Of a stretch of 64,000 nucleotides of DNA, positions 1 to 11,455 are shown one piece after another (positions within the stretch are counted from its first letter, which is position 1; each line of letters begins with the position of its first letter). This DNA comes from Perca fluviatilis. Taxonomy: Eukaryota; Chordata; Actinopteri; Perciformes; Percidae. Under the pieces are notes generated by a model that ran no database searches, was not told the DNA's origin, and saw nothing but the letters and a program-made list of their open reading frames with translations. The position numbers and the translations under genes were made by a program. The stretch is taken from NCBI RefSeq assembly GCF_010015445.1, contig NC_053118.1:18485437-18549436 (forward strand). The letters are read 5' to 3'.

Positions 1-111
1 TAGACCACACAAAACAAAATGTCCAGTTCAAGCGCTCTGAGTCCTCCTCACTTTTGTTTCATTTTGCACTTTAATGTTAGTGTGCTTACTTAGCAGTTGT
101 TTTTTTGGCGT

Positions 112-365
112 CCGTTTTAATTAATTTTAGTCTAGTCATTGTGTTAAGCTGTCATTTTAGTTTTTATTAGTTTTAGTCATGTTCATACTCTTTTTAGTCT
201 AGTCAAGTTTCAGTTGACTAAAAGTCTGAACATTTTAGTCTTAATTTTGTCAGAATTATCCATGACTATTTTCGTCTGGTTTTAGTCGACGAAAACTGAC
301 ATTTAGTCTAGTTTTAGTAAATGAATATTGTATTTTATTCTGTTTTTAGTAATGCAATTCTATTT
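112..365. repeat. Dispersed T-rich repeat (TTTAGTC-rich)
   Basis: About 250 bases built from many variants of TTTTAGTC and its complement (GACTAAAA, TCGACGAAAACTGAC). The pattern looks like a common non-autonomous teleost repeat. No coding potential or clear boundaries were found, and the family is not assigned. The flanks (1-111 and 366-690) show nothing recognisable beyond AT-rich sequence. Confidence 0.45.
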
Positions 366-690
366 AACACAGTCAACATAGTATACGTAGTAGTATAGAC
401 AACACAAAAAAAATTCTTTTAGCAAAACCCATTTCAAACAAGGTTATCTTATTATATTATTTTTATCTTATAGACTCAAGAATACATCCGGTCCAGAACC
501 GGAGTGAAGTTAGTTTAATGTTTGACATTCGTCGGTTTTCATGGAGGTTACCTTTTAATAGGTCCGATTTGAATTTACAACATTTATTTTACCAACCAAA
601 CATGTTAGAAGTACACACACATACATTTAAATAAAATAAAATAGCATCACATGACAATGCCAGAACAAAATTAATACATTCAAGTTGTAC

Positions 691-776
691 CTCCTTGTGG
701 CAAAGAAATCCTGAGCACTAGTTGGCTTGTCCATCTTCTTGGGTGGGACTTGCTTCACTGGTACCATTTCTGGAAT
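691..776 (-). CDS. Candidate internal exon of an unidentified gene
   Basis: An 86-base open stretch on the minus strand. It is preceded by a pyrimidine-rich tract ending in CTAG (acceptor) and followed by GTACAA (donor after AGGAG). The frame without stops reads 28 codons plus 2 bases, so the exon would end in phase 2. The peptide is basic and proline-rich, containing PVKQVPPKKMDKPTS followed by AQDFFATRR. The DFF segment recalls linker regions of nuclear proteins, but I do not recognise the family. No partner exon is visible within 1.5 kb on either side, so it may belong to a gene running off the left edge, or be chance. It does not resemble Ly6 or Ig exons. Confidence 0.33.
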
Positions 777-1177
777 CTAGCACAGGAATAGATACAATGA
801 CAGGACAGTTGCAGCCTCTGGAAAGTCTAACTGTTGTAAATAGTAAGTAGCATAAATCCTTGCTATGATTTTTACCAGGGTAAAATCAACCTCTGAGTGA
901 GTGACTTGACTGAAAAAATCTACATAATCAAAACAGAAGTAGTCTAAGCAGTAGTCTCTGGAGGCATGTTAATGCCAATACCATTTGTTTAAATGTATGT
1001 ATTGGTCTAGAATAAAGTATTCAAAGTCATGTTGTTGATGCCAAATTCAGTTCAGTCTGATTGCTATGTGAATGACAAAACTAGCTACAGTATTTGGCCA
1101 ACAAGGGCTGCTTAGTACATATGGAGTCAGTCAGTCAGGTAGGAACTAAGAACCCACTTTACACTCTCTCACGCAAA

Positions 1178-1224
1178 CAAACACACACACGAACACACAC
1201 ACACACAAATATACACACACACAC
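1178..1224. repeat. Imperfect (AC)n microsatellite
   Basis: A run of AC dinucleotides broken by single GA, AA and AT interruptions. It is a simple sequence repeat with no function inferred. Confidence 0.8.
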
Positions 1225-1399
1225 GTCTATGCAGTGCGACCTGATGCAGCCCTGAAGCAAGACACAGGAAACAAAATACTGAAAAATACTTTAAAATAAA
1301 CCTTTATTATTTAAACCCCATACATGATGATGGTACACTTATTTATTTATTTGTTGTGTGATGGAATTTTCTTTGCAGCAGGAGTGGAATTTTGAAAAC

Positions 1400-2400
1400 A
1401 TAAGCGCCAAAATTGTTGCTGCATACCCCTCTGACACTGGGTAGTTGCACCCCTTGTCTCGTTTAATATAAATTTGTCTCATATAATCAATAAGGATACT
1501 CAGTTTCAAAGTTGAAGCATGTCATAATTTGCTGTCAGTGTATGCAGGTCTTTAACGTGTCAAAGATTGAGCATTTGAGACCTGTTTCCTAACACACATT
1601 AATATATAATAAATACAGAAAGGGCTCTCAATGTTACTCAATCATAAACTAATTGGCAACAAATGCCCATTTGTGTACAGTATCATTTCTTTTTTAAGCT
1701 CAGGTTGTTCTAGAAGGAAAGTGTGAATGCTGCCCTATCTGGGTGTGCTGAGACTTGTGTGAATGTATAAAGGGTCCTTTTTTATGGTATATTTATATAC
1801 AGTATATATAAAATATTCATAAATTTAGTGCAGGTAGGAATTTGACCTGTTGGTGAGTGTTTACTGTAACACAGTTTTGGTAAACTATTACAGCCCCTCA
1901 TTCCTGGTTATTAGCTGTTGAGTCTAGATCACAGTGTGTACACATTCAACTGTTCAGCCCGTGTATTTATTTGATATTTGTGTATAACCTGCTGGAAATT
2001 TGTGGAGAGTAGAGGTAACTTTTGTGGGAATGAACTATGAACAGTATAGCCCCATCTAGTGGACAACCTTTATCTAACAAGCTGTTTTAGACCATTCAAG
2101 AGCTTTTCAGATAAATTTTTTAACTTTCTGTTTGTTTACACCTCTGCACAAACAACGCACGACTCGAAAGATATTAGAGAATGCCAAATACAAAGAACTT
2201 CACATTAATTAGCTATTAAAATGTCTGGAATTTAATTTGCTGGGTGTTGCATATATTCTGCCAACAAAGTTAATTTAAAAGTTTACATGACTTGTTCACC
2301 TGTATCAGTCTACACCCTGAAGTGTTTTGAATGCATATCACAGTACACAACTATTATTAGTAGTATTGTTTCATCGATGCACAAAAGTACATATAAATAT
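1400..2400. repeat. Array spacer, copy 1 (downstream flank of a Ly6 unit)
   Basis: This stretch is clearly paralogous to 14755-15650, and more distantly to 33235-33955 and 62850-63430. Shared landmarks in the same order are AAATGCCCATTTGTGTACAG, a TGCTGAGACTTGTGTGAATG block, a TTAGTGCAGG(T/C)AGGAATTTG block, a CTCAACTGTTCAGCC-type block (here TTCAACTGTTCAGCC) and, in the 15 kb copy, ATGCACAAAAGTA. In the other three places it follows a Ly6 gene, so a Ly6 copy probably lies, or once lay, to the left of this window. No coding exon was found in it. Confidence 0.7.
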
Positions 2401-2439
2401 TGGAAGCTCAGTTTTTCGGGTCGGCAGCTTATAAAAACT

Positions 2440-3220
2440 TAAGTTATGGGTTCTTTACATTCTTGGTAGTTCACATAACCACACAACAGCCTTTAGGCAA
2501 TTGTTTTCTGTTTGCTAGCAGACAAAATTGACTAAGAGGAACCTTTTCGTTATACAAGTCATTGGAGAGCGTGAGTTGTTTCCCCTCCAGTGGGGCGGGA
2601 CTTAAATGCGCTCTGTCTCTATTGTAGACTGTATAATATTAATGGACAAAGCATCCGGTTCGGCCAATGTGCAGCAAAGTGCCTTAAACCTGCATTCTAT
2701 CTGAATTCTAGCAGGGGCGTACATCGCGGGTTGCAAAAGGAGGTTGGTTTCTGTAGAAGTCTATGAGAAAGTGATCCACTTCTCACTTGATTTATTACAT
2801 CAGTAAACATTTTCATAATTAGTTTATGGTCTCAATCGCTAGTTAAGTCTTCTGCAATACAGAATGATGTTTTATTTTTTGAATTATGGTTTATCGCCGA
2901 TTTTAAAATCGACGATAAAGCAGGGGGTGTTTTAGGGCGTGGCTATGATGTGATTGCCAGTGAAAGTGTGTAACGTAACGTAGAGTGTAAGGGCATCCGC
3001 AACCAGGATGTCTGCCCCCGTAACGGCAAACTAGACGACTCATAGCAGATCTCCACAAACCAATGGGTGACGCCTACCATGCTCTGTCCATTAATATAAT
3101 ACAGTCTATGGTCTCTATACAAGATGCAAACTCCCTGGTTCAAAATGGCAGTCAACAAACCAATGGGTGACGTCACTGATGCTGCATCCATTATGTTTAC
3201 AATCTATGAACAGAATAGAA
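2440..3220. repeat. Dispersed repeat related to 33.96-34.61 kb
   Basis: The stretch contains blocks such as CCAATGGGTGACG and TCTATGAGAAAGTG, and several copies of a motif around CAGTCTATGG/AATCTATGA. A related element lies in the opposite sense at 33960-34610 (CATCACCCATTGGTTTGT). No intact reading frame was found. It is probably a non-autonomous transposon; the family is not assigned. Confidence 0.4.
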
Positions 3221-3949
3221 TACATGTAACATGTATCAAATTAAATTCAAACCACTTTAAGCCGTATGTGAAGTTCTTTGTATTTAGCATTCTCGAATAT
3301 AATTTTGAGTCATGCTGAAGTTCTTGCAGGGTTTGTGTGACACTCCAAACTGTTAGAAATGTAATCATTCCAGTTAACCTAAGCTCCTAAAAAGCTGTAC
3401 AGATCCCTTAAAATAAACTACTTTGAGTTGAGATCAATGAACAATGCCAACTTGGTTATGAGGAGAAGCCAGCACACTAAATCTCCCTGACAAGGACAGA
3501 CAAAATGTAACTGATAAAGGCATACTATGCAGGATTTTCCTAAAAATCTATGTATTGGCTCATTCAAAAGATATCTCATTTCTGCATTCACCCACGCCAC
3601 ACACAAAATACCACCACACCAGGGCAGGCGCGGCAGTGGGCAGGGGTGGGCTCAGACACCAAATGTGTGTCTTGCCCAAATATAGTAACTACATGAAAAC
3701 TTCACTGTTGTTGCATGGAATGTCATTTGTGTTTAGCCTACATCATCATTTTCTATCATGTGAAATAAGAGGCCCCCCCCCCGCCAACGCGGTGGTGAAG
3801 CTGCAGACAGATGCTTAACAGTGTGCTCCTCAGCAGTCAGCTCCCCCTGCTGTTCATAAGGTGCCTCTGCACCCCTTTTTGTTTCAGACCCTCCCACCAG
3901 CCTTTGGCACGCCTCCTCATTTACATTGACATGTGTCAAGTCAAAATAA

Positions 3950-4160
3950 AAAAAAATTTAAAAAAAATTCAAAAGCCAAATATTAAATCCAAATGAAAAG
4001 CCAATGTTAAATTGAAATTCAAAAGCCAAATATTAAATGAAAATGAAAAGCCAATGTTAAATTGAAATTCAAAAGCCAAATATTAAATGAAAATTAAAAG
4101 CCAATGTTAACTTGAAATTCAAAAGCCAAATATTAAATTCAAAGCCAAAGCCAAATGGAA
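3950..4160. repeat. Minisatellite, unit about 50 bases
   Basis: Tandem copies of a unit containing AAAAGCCAAATATTAAAT and AAAGCCAATGTTAAATTG. The same array is at 46060-46230 in the other duplication copy. Units are AT-rich and non-coding. There are no unique spacers between them, so this is not CRISPR-like. Confidence 0.8.
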
Positions 4161-4432
4161 AATAAAAAAAATAATAATATTTTTAATTTGATTTCGCTTT
4201 GTTTTCTATTTGGACTTTCAATTTGAATTATGAATAAATATTTCCCATAGCGCGTTCAAAGGTTTAATGGCAAAATCCAAAAACTGGAACAGGCAAAATA
4301 CAAAAACCCGGAGCAGGTAGGAACCCAAAAACAGGAACAGGCAAACACAGAACAGCAGTAAGCAATCCACTGACATAGCCAAACGAATAATCTGACACAG
4401 GACAAGGGGAAACAAAAAGACTAAATACAGAG

Positions 4433-5667
4433 GTAAAGCGTGTTTTACAGTAAACGCAATCGAGCTGGCGCGTGCATATATGACGTCATGAAATCGCCGT
4501 GACTATTTATACCTGCGCTGGTGGTCGCAACACTAGTTGCAGTCTTCTCCTGAACACCGGTGGCGCTAATGAGCAAAGGCTACTGATGTTGCTCTTTCTA
4601 CTGGCTAGAAGAAGAAGAAAAAGGTAAACAACGGCACAACTGGCAGCAGCATTGCCGTCAATGCTTCGATTTGATTCAATGATCTACTTCATCGGATCAA
4701 GCCTTTCATTCACCATAAAAGAACTCATCTTAACCCAGTAAGTTTACCAGAGAGACCTGCAGTCACTCTGAGAGTCGCATCCGGTTGTCAGCGAACTCAT
4801 TCAGGCCTCCTGTTTCCACTTTGTCGCGCGCCGCTGAAAAAAAAAGAGCTGTGCTATATAGCTGTGTTATATACTGTCTATGGCGCGACCTCGGCTCGCA
4901 CGCCATAAATCGGACGCGGCGGCTGGATATTACATCATTTTGACGTCACGATGTCGCGCGCCACCTTGGATGTGTCTAGTATGTAACGGCTTTAACCAAG
5001 GGGGTAAGCTTCGCTTCAGAACTTGAACCTCCGATGGCCCCATTTTGTTGCTACAAAGGTATCACCTCCTGTAAGCCTTCCACTGACCACCATTTTTTTT
5101 TTACGTCACTTGACTGCGAATAACTTTACATCTGAAGCGTTTAAAGACTCTATTTGTCCATTGTTTAGTTCTAAAGAAACACGACAATGTATAAAAGGCT
5201 CCATTACCTTGTACCTCACGTTATGGCTCCGTAGCAGACGTTTTTGTAAAAATAGGCTAATGATTGTGTCATAACCAAGTGACTTACTGTCGCACAGTAG
5301 AGGAATTACCGTATAGTACAGGAGAAGCTTGCAGGCAGTTTCGACTTACATTAGCTGTTTAGGTTTAATTGCTAATGTTAACTAGCATGTTAGTTAGCAA
5401 TAATTAGCCTGTGCCCATGTTATCTCCTAACATATACCGCTCTCCGTCTCTGTAAGATTGGGAATGATTGAGATTTCTCTTGGCACAGCAACCAGAAGAC
5501 TTACAACTTTCAGACACGTTGCTCACGTCACATTTACGTTGTTTCCGTCAGTTGGAGGCTGCGCAGTAAAGCAAGGTATCACCGCAAAAGTGCTTCTAAT
5601 AGCCTTCACTGGTCTCCGTCCAGAGCAACGGGATCTATTGGTCCATTTTATATATGTCAATGGCTTT
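4433..5667. mobile_element. Composite repeat insertion (absent from paralog)
   Basis: The other duplication copy reads directly from ATACAGAG to GTAACGAGG at 46514-46526, so this 1.2 kb was inserted here (or lost there). It comprises a CpG-rich half (4436-4985, with TGACGTCA motifs) and a second half (about 4990-5660) starting GGGGGTAAGCTTCGCTTCAG. The second half recurs in inverse orientation at 21875-22487. No transposase frame is visible. Target-site duplications could not be fixed with certainty. Confidence 0.6.
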
Positions 5668-5939
5668 AACGAGGTAACAAGAGGCAGGTGACACAAGGGC
5701 TGGGAAACAGGAGAAAAACATAAGAAAACCAGACTGTCAAAATAAAACAGGAAACAGAGCAAAATACAAAACCGAAAAAAAGACCAGCACAATAAGACAA
5801 AACACAGAACAAATTACCAAAACCATAACAGTTCATTTATTTTACTCAACTGGGCTTGTTCACCTGGTTAAACCTACACCTTTTGACTTATTGCCATGTG
5901 TGTAATTACACTGCATGGATTATGGATCCTGGATCCTGT

Positions 5940-6246
5940 TTACCTCCTCCTATAGAAGACTGTTCCAAACACTGCAGCTAGGATGATTACAAACAGGAGT
6001 TGACACTGCAAATGCAATGACCGAGAGCTTGATCCTGGCGATGTAGAAACATTTTAGGCTCAATTAAATGTATTCATAAATGTAATATACATAACTCAAT
6101 GTATGATAGAACTGCATATCCAGACATGAACAGAACAGATGAACTGTGTGGCTCTAACCCTTCACAGTCATCTGGACTGTGCTGGCTCGTTGCTTGCTGA
6201 GCCAGGAGATGGCAGTACAGGTTAGGCTTTTGACCCCGTCTCCTCC
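5940..6246 (-). pseudogene. Siglec-like gene fragment: half C2 exon plus transmembrane exon
   Basis: The last coding exon (5940-6034) opens at a CGCCAG acceptor in phase 1. It encodes a hydrophobic segment (LLFVIILAAVFGTVFY) followed by RRR and a stop: a single-pass membrane anchor with almost no cytoplasmic tail. The preceding exon (donor just below 6159) keeps only the 3' part of a C2-type Ig domain (LTCTAISWLSKQRAST, then VQMTVKG). Upstream of 6246 the Ig sequence is replaced by about 110 bases of unrelated sequence. The same junction occurs at 47.08 kb, so it predates the duplication. With no N-terminal Ig exons the copy is a relic, although the anchor frame itself is intact. Confidence 0.65.
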
Positions 6247-6567
6247 ACTCTTCTCTCTGCTCCCGGGGTACAGAGGACATCCTGCCTTCTCCACCATGGT
6301 TTCAAAACTCTGCAGCCAAATACTGGCCATGCCCCGTCCAGCTGTCACACACCATCCTCACTGAGAAGAACTGGCATCACATTCACATTCTTCTTTGCTC
6401 ACTTTTAATTTTTAATATCAATCGTAAACTAATCATTAAAGAAGTCTTTTACAGGACAAAAACAAAATAAAGCAACCATACACGACACTAGAAATGTTAT
6501 TACAGTAAGGGTGTCATTTCTTCTGGGGATGTGGGGACATTTAAGGTGTATTTCTTTTTAGCATTAA

Positions 6568-8600
6568 ATGGGTGATAGAATGCAAAACTGATTTTACCCT
6601 GTCATAGTTGAATAACGACAGTTCGGGTGGGTAAATAGGACATACATATAAGCTCAAAATCCCATTGACACCCCTTTACTATGAAAATCTCATATTTTGA
6701 AACTGCCGCGGGAAAACGGGCAAATCTCAACAAAGCTAGTTGCTTGCGTAATCATCTCAAAATCCGGAACCTTTGTCACAGCCGTGGGTGTATTGAGAAC
6801 GGTCACGCCCCAACATTTACATAGGCTACACAACTGACCTGAGATCAGTTAGTCTTTTGAATCTAGGTCGTGCAGATCTCAGAAAATTTATACATTGTTC
6901 ATATGCTATTTTACCATTAAATTCACTTCTGAGACTTTTTTATGCGAGAAATCAACTATGTAGAGGTCAAATATGGGCCGTTTTACGAAAATTGATGTCT
7001 AATTGCAAATTTTGTCTTTTGGACTTCAGAGGCTGGTGCTGCCTGTGTTGCTGCCTAACCGCCCGGCCTGCCTTCCTTCACAGACCCCGGCCTGATGTGC
7101 GCTACGATTGAGCTCTCGTCACGACTGGCAGCCCACGGCACCCCATACCCCGGAAAGTCACCGTTTTGGGCTAATGAACTACGAAACGCCGCTGCTCTGA
7201 CAGAGCTCCAGGGCCTGCAACTCCCCTCTTCCTGCTAGCTAAATGCCCGGTGTATGTGAGTGAAAGCACGGTCAGCGAGCTTGTTATGCCAGCATTCTCT
7301 TACCACAGGTTCCAGTTACTCTTTTAATGTGTGTAATTATAATGTGTTGAGTTATTTAAACAAACGATTGGGGAAATAAACGCAGCTTGTCCGTGAGTCT
7401 CATTGATAGAGCCTGTGGTTGGATAGAGCTCTATCAATGAGAGCTAGCTAGCCTCCTCTTAGAATTCCTCTGGAATTCACAAAAATTCATTAACTTGAAA
7501 TCGGAAACTAGCCGCAGTCTGTACACATAGGATTGAAGGGACAGTCGCAGCTAACGAAACCCTTACAGCTCACAAATATTCATTAACTTGAAATCAGACA
7601 CTGTTGTTAGCTTAATAAAACATTTTGTTAGATGTTGTATAAGTGGCGTGACGAAATTCAAACTATAAATATACTCGAATTACGACCAAAAATGAAGCTA
7701 ACTAGCCGCAATCTGTACACATAGGATTGAAGGGACAGTCGCAGCTAACGAAACCCTTACAGTTCACAAATATTCATTAACTTGAAATCGGACACCGTTG
7801 GTAGTTTTAGAAGACATTTAGGTATATGTTGTATAGCTAAGTGGCGTGATATGTGTGTGACATGTGGTAAGAGATTGCTGGTGTAAATGCTTGCTGACCG
7901 CTGCGCCTCACTCACACACGGGCCATTTAGCTAGCAGGAAGAGAGGAGATGCAGGCCCCGGAGCTCTGTCAGGCGGCGCGCGTTTTGGTAGTAGTCCATT
8001 TGCCAAACGGTGACTTTGCGCGGGTATGAGGTGCTGTGGGCTGCCGGAGCTCAATCGAGCTCACAGCAGGCCGGGGTCTGTGGAGGAAGGCAGGCCGGGC
8101 GGGCGCACAGGCAGCCACGGCTGAACTCCGACACACAGTTTTACCAAATTTGCAATTCGCCATATTTGAGCTTTATATAGTTGATTTCTCGCATAAAAAA
8201 GTCTCAGAAGTGAATTTGGTAAGGAAACCTTGCAGTGTCTGGAATATGAGATTTGTCTGCGTTTCTAATGTGTGTGTGTATTGGGTAATCGCTCAACCAA
8301 TCAGCACGACCTCTAATGTGTGTGTATGGTGATTCGGCTCAACCAATCACAAGCGCATCCTTACGTTTTGTGTACGGGGCTAAGGCTCAACCAAGCAGCG
8401 CCGCAGCTCATCTAAATATTCATGACCATACCATATTTGGAAGAAAAGCTCTTGTTACAAATAGGGACAAAACACAGGGATGCATAAGGGGCCAATAAAA
8501 TATCAACCAGGCCATTTTCAGCCCAACTAATGTTACATACCCCATTAGGAGACCATAAGGAACAGTGTGAAATACCCTATATAATCATTCTATCACCCCT
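6568..8600. mobile_element. Foldback TTAA-targeting DNA transposon, 2.03 kb
   Basis: Terminal inverted repeats are ATGGGTGATAGAATG (left) and the complement of AGGGGTGATAGAATG (right), flanked on both sides by TTAA (6564-6567, 8601-8604). The paralogous site at 47404-47407 carries a single TTAA and no insert, which fixes boundaries and target duplication. Inside, about 6880-7270 and 7900-8230 are long imperfect inverted arms (for example ACTTTTTTATGCGAGAAATC on the left and its complement on the right). They flank a tandemly duplicated middle (7480-7630 and 7690-7800). No transposase frame is evident, so it is non-autonomous. The TTAA target suggests Kolobok- or piggyBac-type mobilisation; termini do not begin CCC, which argues against typical piggyBac. 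Confidence 0.82.
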
Positions 8601-11164
8601 TTAACACCTTTCTTTTACAGTTGACAACATAGAGAGAGACAGGAAACTAGAGGGGCGTAACATACAATAAAGTAAATGATTTGGCCTAATAATTTGGCTT
8701 TCACCGCACCCCTCAAAATTCATATAACTTTTACAATTTCAGCTTGGTTTGGTTACTAAAGCCACTATAATTCAGATTAGGCAAACATTAAGATAACACA
8801 AATGACCAAACTGCTAATAGTTAGTGCTTCATTTCCTTCCCCCTCACTTTTAAAAGTTTCAAGTTGATTTTCTCACCTACGTCTCTCTGAACATTGGTCA
8901 TTTACTGTTCAGCCAGAATAGTCCAGATGAGAGAAGATCTGAGTTTATAAAGATGTGATGAGATTCAGGAGCAGCTTTGTGAACTTTTTTTGTTCTGGGT
9001 TTGTATGTATGTAAGATACATGTATGTAGGCTACATGGTGCCTGATTATCAAGTGGTGGTTGTTTGTGCTGTGTGCAGCCTAACAACGTATTTTTTTCTA
9101 AAGGTTTGCTGATGCTGTTTGTAGTTGCAAATATATTATTTATTATAAAGTATGTTTCTGCCAATGAAACACACTAAATTTGAATAGGTTTGTGTAGTAA
9201 CAACACAGAGATTTACATAGCATTTCTTTTGTGTGTCATACTACTATTAATACTTGTAATACTACTAGTATTTGTAAAGCAACACTGTACATCAGTTGAA
9301 AGCAAAATGCTAAAACATATAATTTTACAAAAACCATTAAAACACATTGGTTTCATTAAAGTGAATACAATTTCTGGTCTGCATAAGTGTTGTGTTTTTA
9401 CAGGTTTCACTACGTATCTGGGATGGGGTGAAAAAGTCCTCGGCGCTCTCCGAGTACAGCCGCCTGCTCTGCTAACACCTTGGAGGAACTGCTGTCATAT
9501 CCAATAGCAGTTGAAGCTGTTATGTCCAATAATCAGGTCACATGAAGAATAATTGTGGCTCTGAAAGTGGAGATGGTCGTCTGCACCCTACATGAGGGAC
9601 AAGTGAAACTGGAAGCCCGTTCAATGGTGAAGAGTCTGATATAAAGCAGGACACCTTTCTGCAGACTTTGGTGGGAATGAAAACCTGTGGACTCTTGGCA
9701 CTCCGTGTCAGAAAGTGGTGTATCCCTGCCATGTTGAACAGACACAGCTGAAGCCTGTACAGCAGTGGTGAGAAAGAGAGATGAAACCAGTTGTCTGCAC
9801 ACGTGTAAGCAAAATGTGACATTTTTTTAATTTTCAAACCATTATTGTAATTGCAGTTTTGGTGTACAAGTTTTCTCAGATTAAAATATATAATTCTTTC
9901 TTTTTAATTTCCTTTTTTTTCATTGCACTCTTCTATTATAGCACCAAGACGATATCTCCACTGGCATACTGCTTTAAAACCTTTTGCAAGACAGAGGCTA
10001 TAAAACCTACATCAGCAAGGCAGGAACAGGAAATGTGAAATAACCACATTGACATGCTATGTAGCTTTTGTTTGTGGGAAACACAAACCTTAAATTGGTG
10101 CTCAAAAAGAAATTAAACTGAAGGGTTGGTGCTGGTATAAAAAAAAACTGTTGAATCACACCTGATCCCCACTGCCAGATGAAAAGACATGCAGCGGTTG
10201 CATTGGGTTTCCATAATAAATTAAAATTCTGCACCAACAAAATGTCCCTGCTGGGCACCGGTAAAATTGTATCTAATGCATGACATTGGATTTTGGCTGA
10301 TATGCCCATGTTTTCCAACTCACTTTGGCTAATTGTTGATATATGCTCATATTTTTTCCACCTAATTGCAGAGAACATCAAGCCTCATATCGGCAGAAAT
10401 TTTCATTTGGGGCCGATGCAGATATTGCAATTTAAGCTGGAGATATATGAAATTTCATATTTTGACTGCCTTTATCAGGGAGCTGAGGTAATCCTGAGAC
10501 ATCTCAAACTAAAACTCATACCAATAACTTATTTTATAAGGGAAATTTCATATTCATAAAGCTAAATTGGTCAGGGAAAAAAGTACCAGATACACGAGGC
10601 CAGCACTGAGAGGATCAGAAGGAGCTTCTACCTTCAGGCCACTAAGATCCTAAATGAGGACACTCAAACATCAAAATAAAATCTTTGTTTTTAAACTTAT
10701 TTTTGTGTTATTTTTATTATTTATATGCCATGACAAGTGACACTAGATCAAACAGAACGTAATGCATGGGTGACATGACAAGGTTAAGAAGGAAAACAGT
10801 TTTTCTGGCAGGTATGTGAAATCCCATGGTCTCGCCATTTTGTGTTTTGTCTTTGTCTTTGCATTTTTTTAATTTTTCTTCTTTTCTTTCCTAATTTCTG
10901 TAGCATTTTTGTTTGTGAGACAGCAGTTACCTTCCTTTAGTAATTCATTTTAAGGATTCTGTAAATCTTTTCATTTATTTTTATTGTTAGGTTAACTGGA
11001 GTGATTACACAATGGTTAAGAGAGTCGCACAACCTCTGCAAGAACCTCAGCATTACTCAAAAAGATACTAGATACATACAAAGCAATTACATCAAGCTGC
11101 TACATTGAAGTGGCATTTTAATTTTTAAAATAAAAATAAATTACACGGTGTATGTATGTATGTT

Positions 11165-11455
11165 TGTGTTGTGACGATTATATAGCTTTAAGACACTACT
11201 GTTTAGAACCGATAGAAGTGTAAAAAACTAAACACTGACCCAATCTTTTGTTGCAGGTAACAAAACATCAGTTTTGTTTCAGATTAATTTAAGGGGTGTT
11301 TTTTTTATTGTTTTTACTTTTTAAGATTCACATTTAGTCACTACTCAGAGAGGTATGAAGGAGTGGTCTGAGGATGAAGACAACCCCTTCTCAGGAGAAC
11401 TACTTTTGCCCTTAACAGATCAAACTGAAACTCAGTAGTATCCTGCCATCACAGA
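11165..11455 (+). promoter_or_regulatory. Conserved 5' flank/UTR of Ly6 gene A
   Basis: The blocks TTTAAGACACTACTGTTTAG and GTATGAAGGAGTGGTCTGAG, and the stretch up to the ATG (AGAT CAAACTGA, CACAGAATG), recur upstream of gene C (60020-60243). The later part recurs upstream of gene B (29117-29214). Such conservation between paralogs suggests promoter/5'UTR sequence carried in the duplicated unit. No clear TATA box could be assigned. Confidence 0.45.

Larger units (their letters stand above)
3830..10345. repeat. Segmental duplication, copy 1 (paralog of 45.95-49.35 kb)
   Basis: Three blocks here (about 3830-4432, 5668-6567 and 8601-10345) match 45950-49345 in order and orientation with only scattered differences. 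The two gaps are insertions present only in this copy: 4433-5667 and the TTAA element 6568-8600. The duplicated DNA holds a 50-base minisatellite, the last exons of a Siglec-like gene, and about 1.7 kb of non-coding sequence (8601-10345) in which I see no credible exon. Outside these blocks, 10346-11160 shows nothing recognisable. Confidence 0.85.

Noticed and set aside
3950..4160. Regular repeat array considered as CRISPR-like
   Set aside because: Units are contiguous without unique spacers and the context is vertebrate, so it is a minisatellite.
10007..10381. 124-codon minus-strand frame, with a counterpart near 49.1 kb
   Set aside because: The frame is not conserved between the two duplication copies (indels shift it) and has no domain signature.
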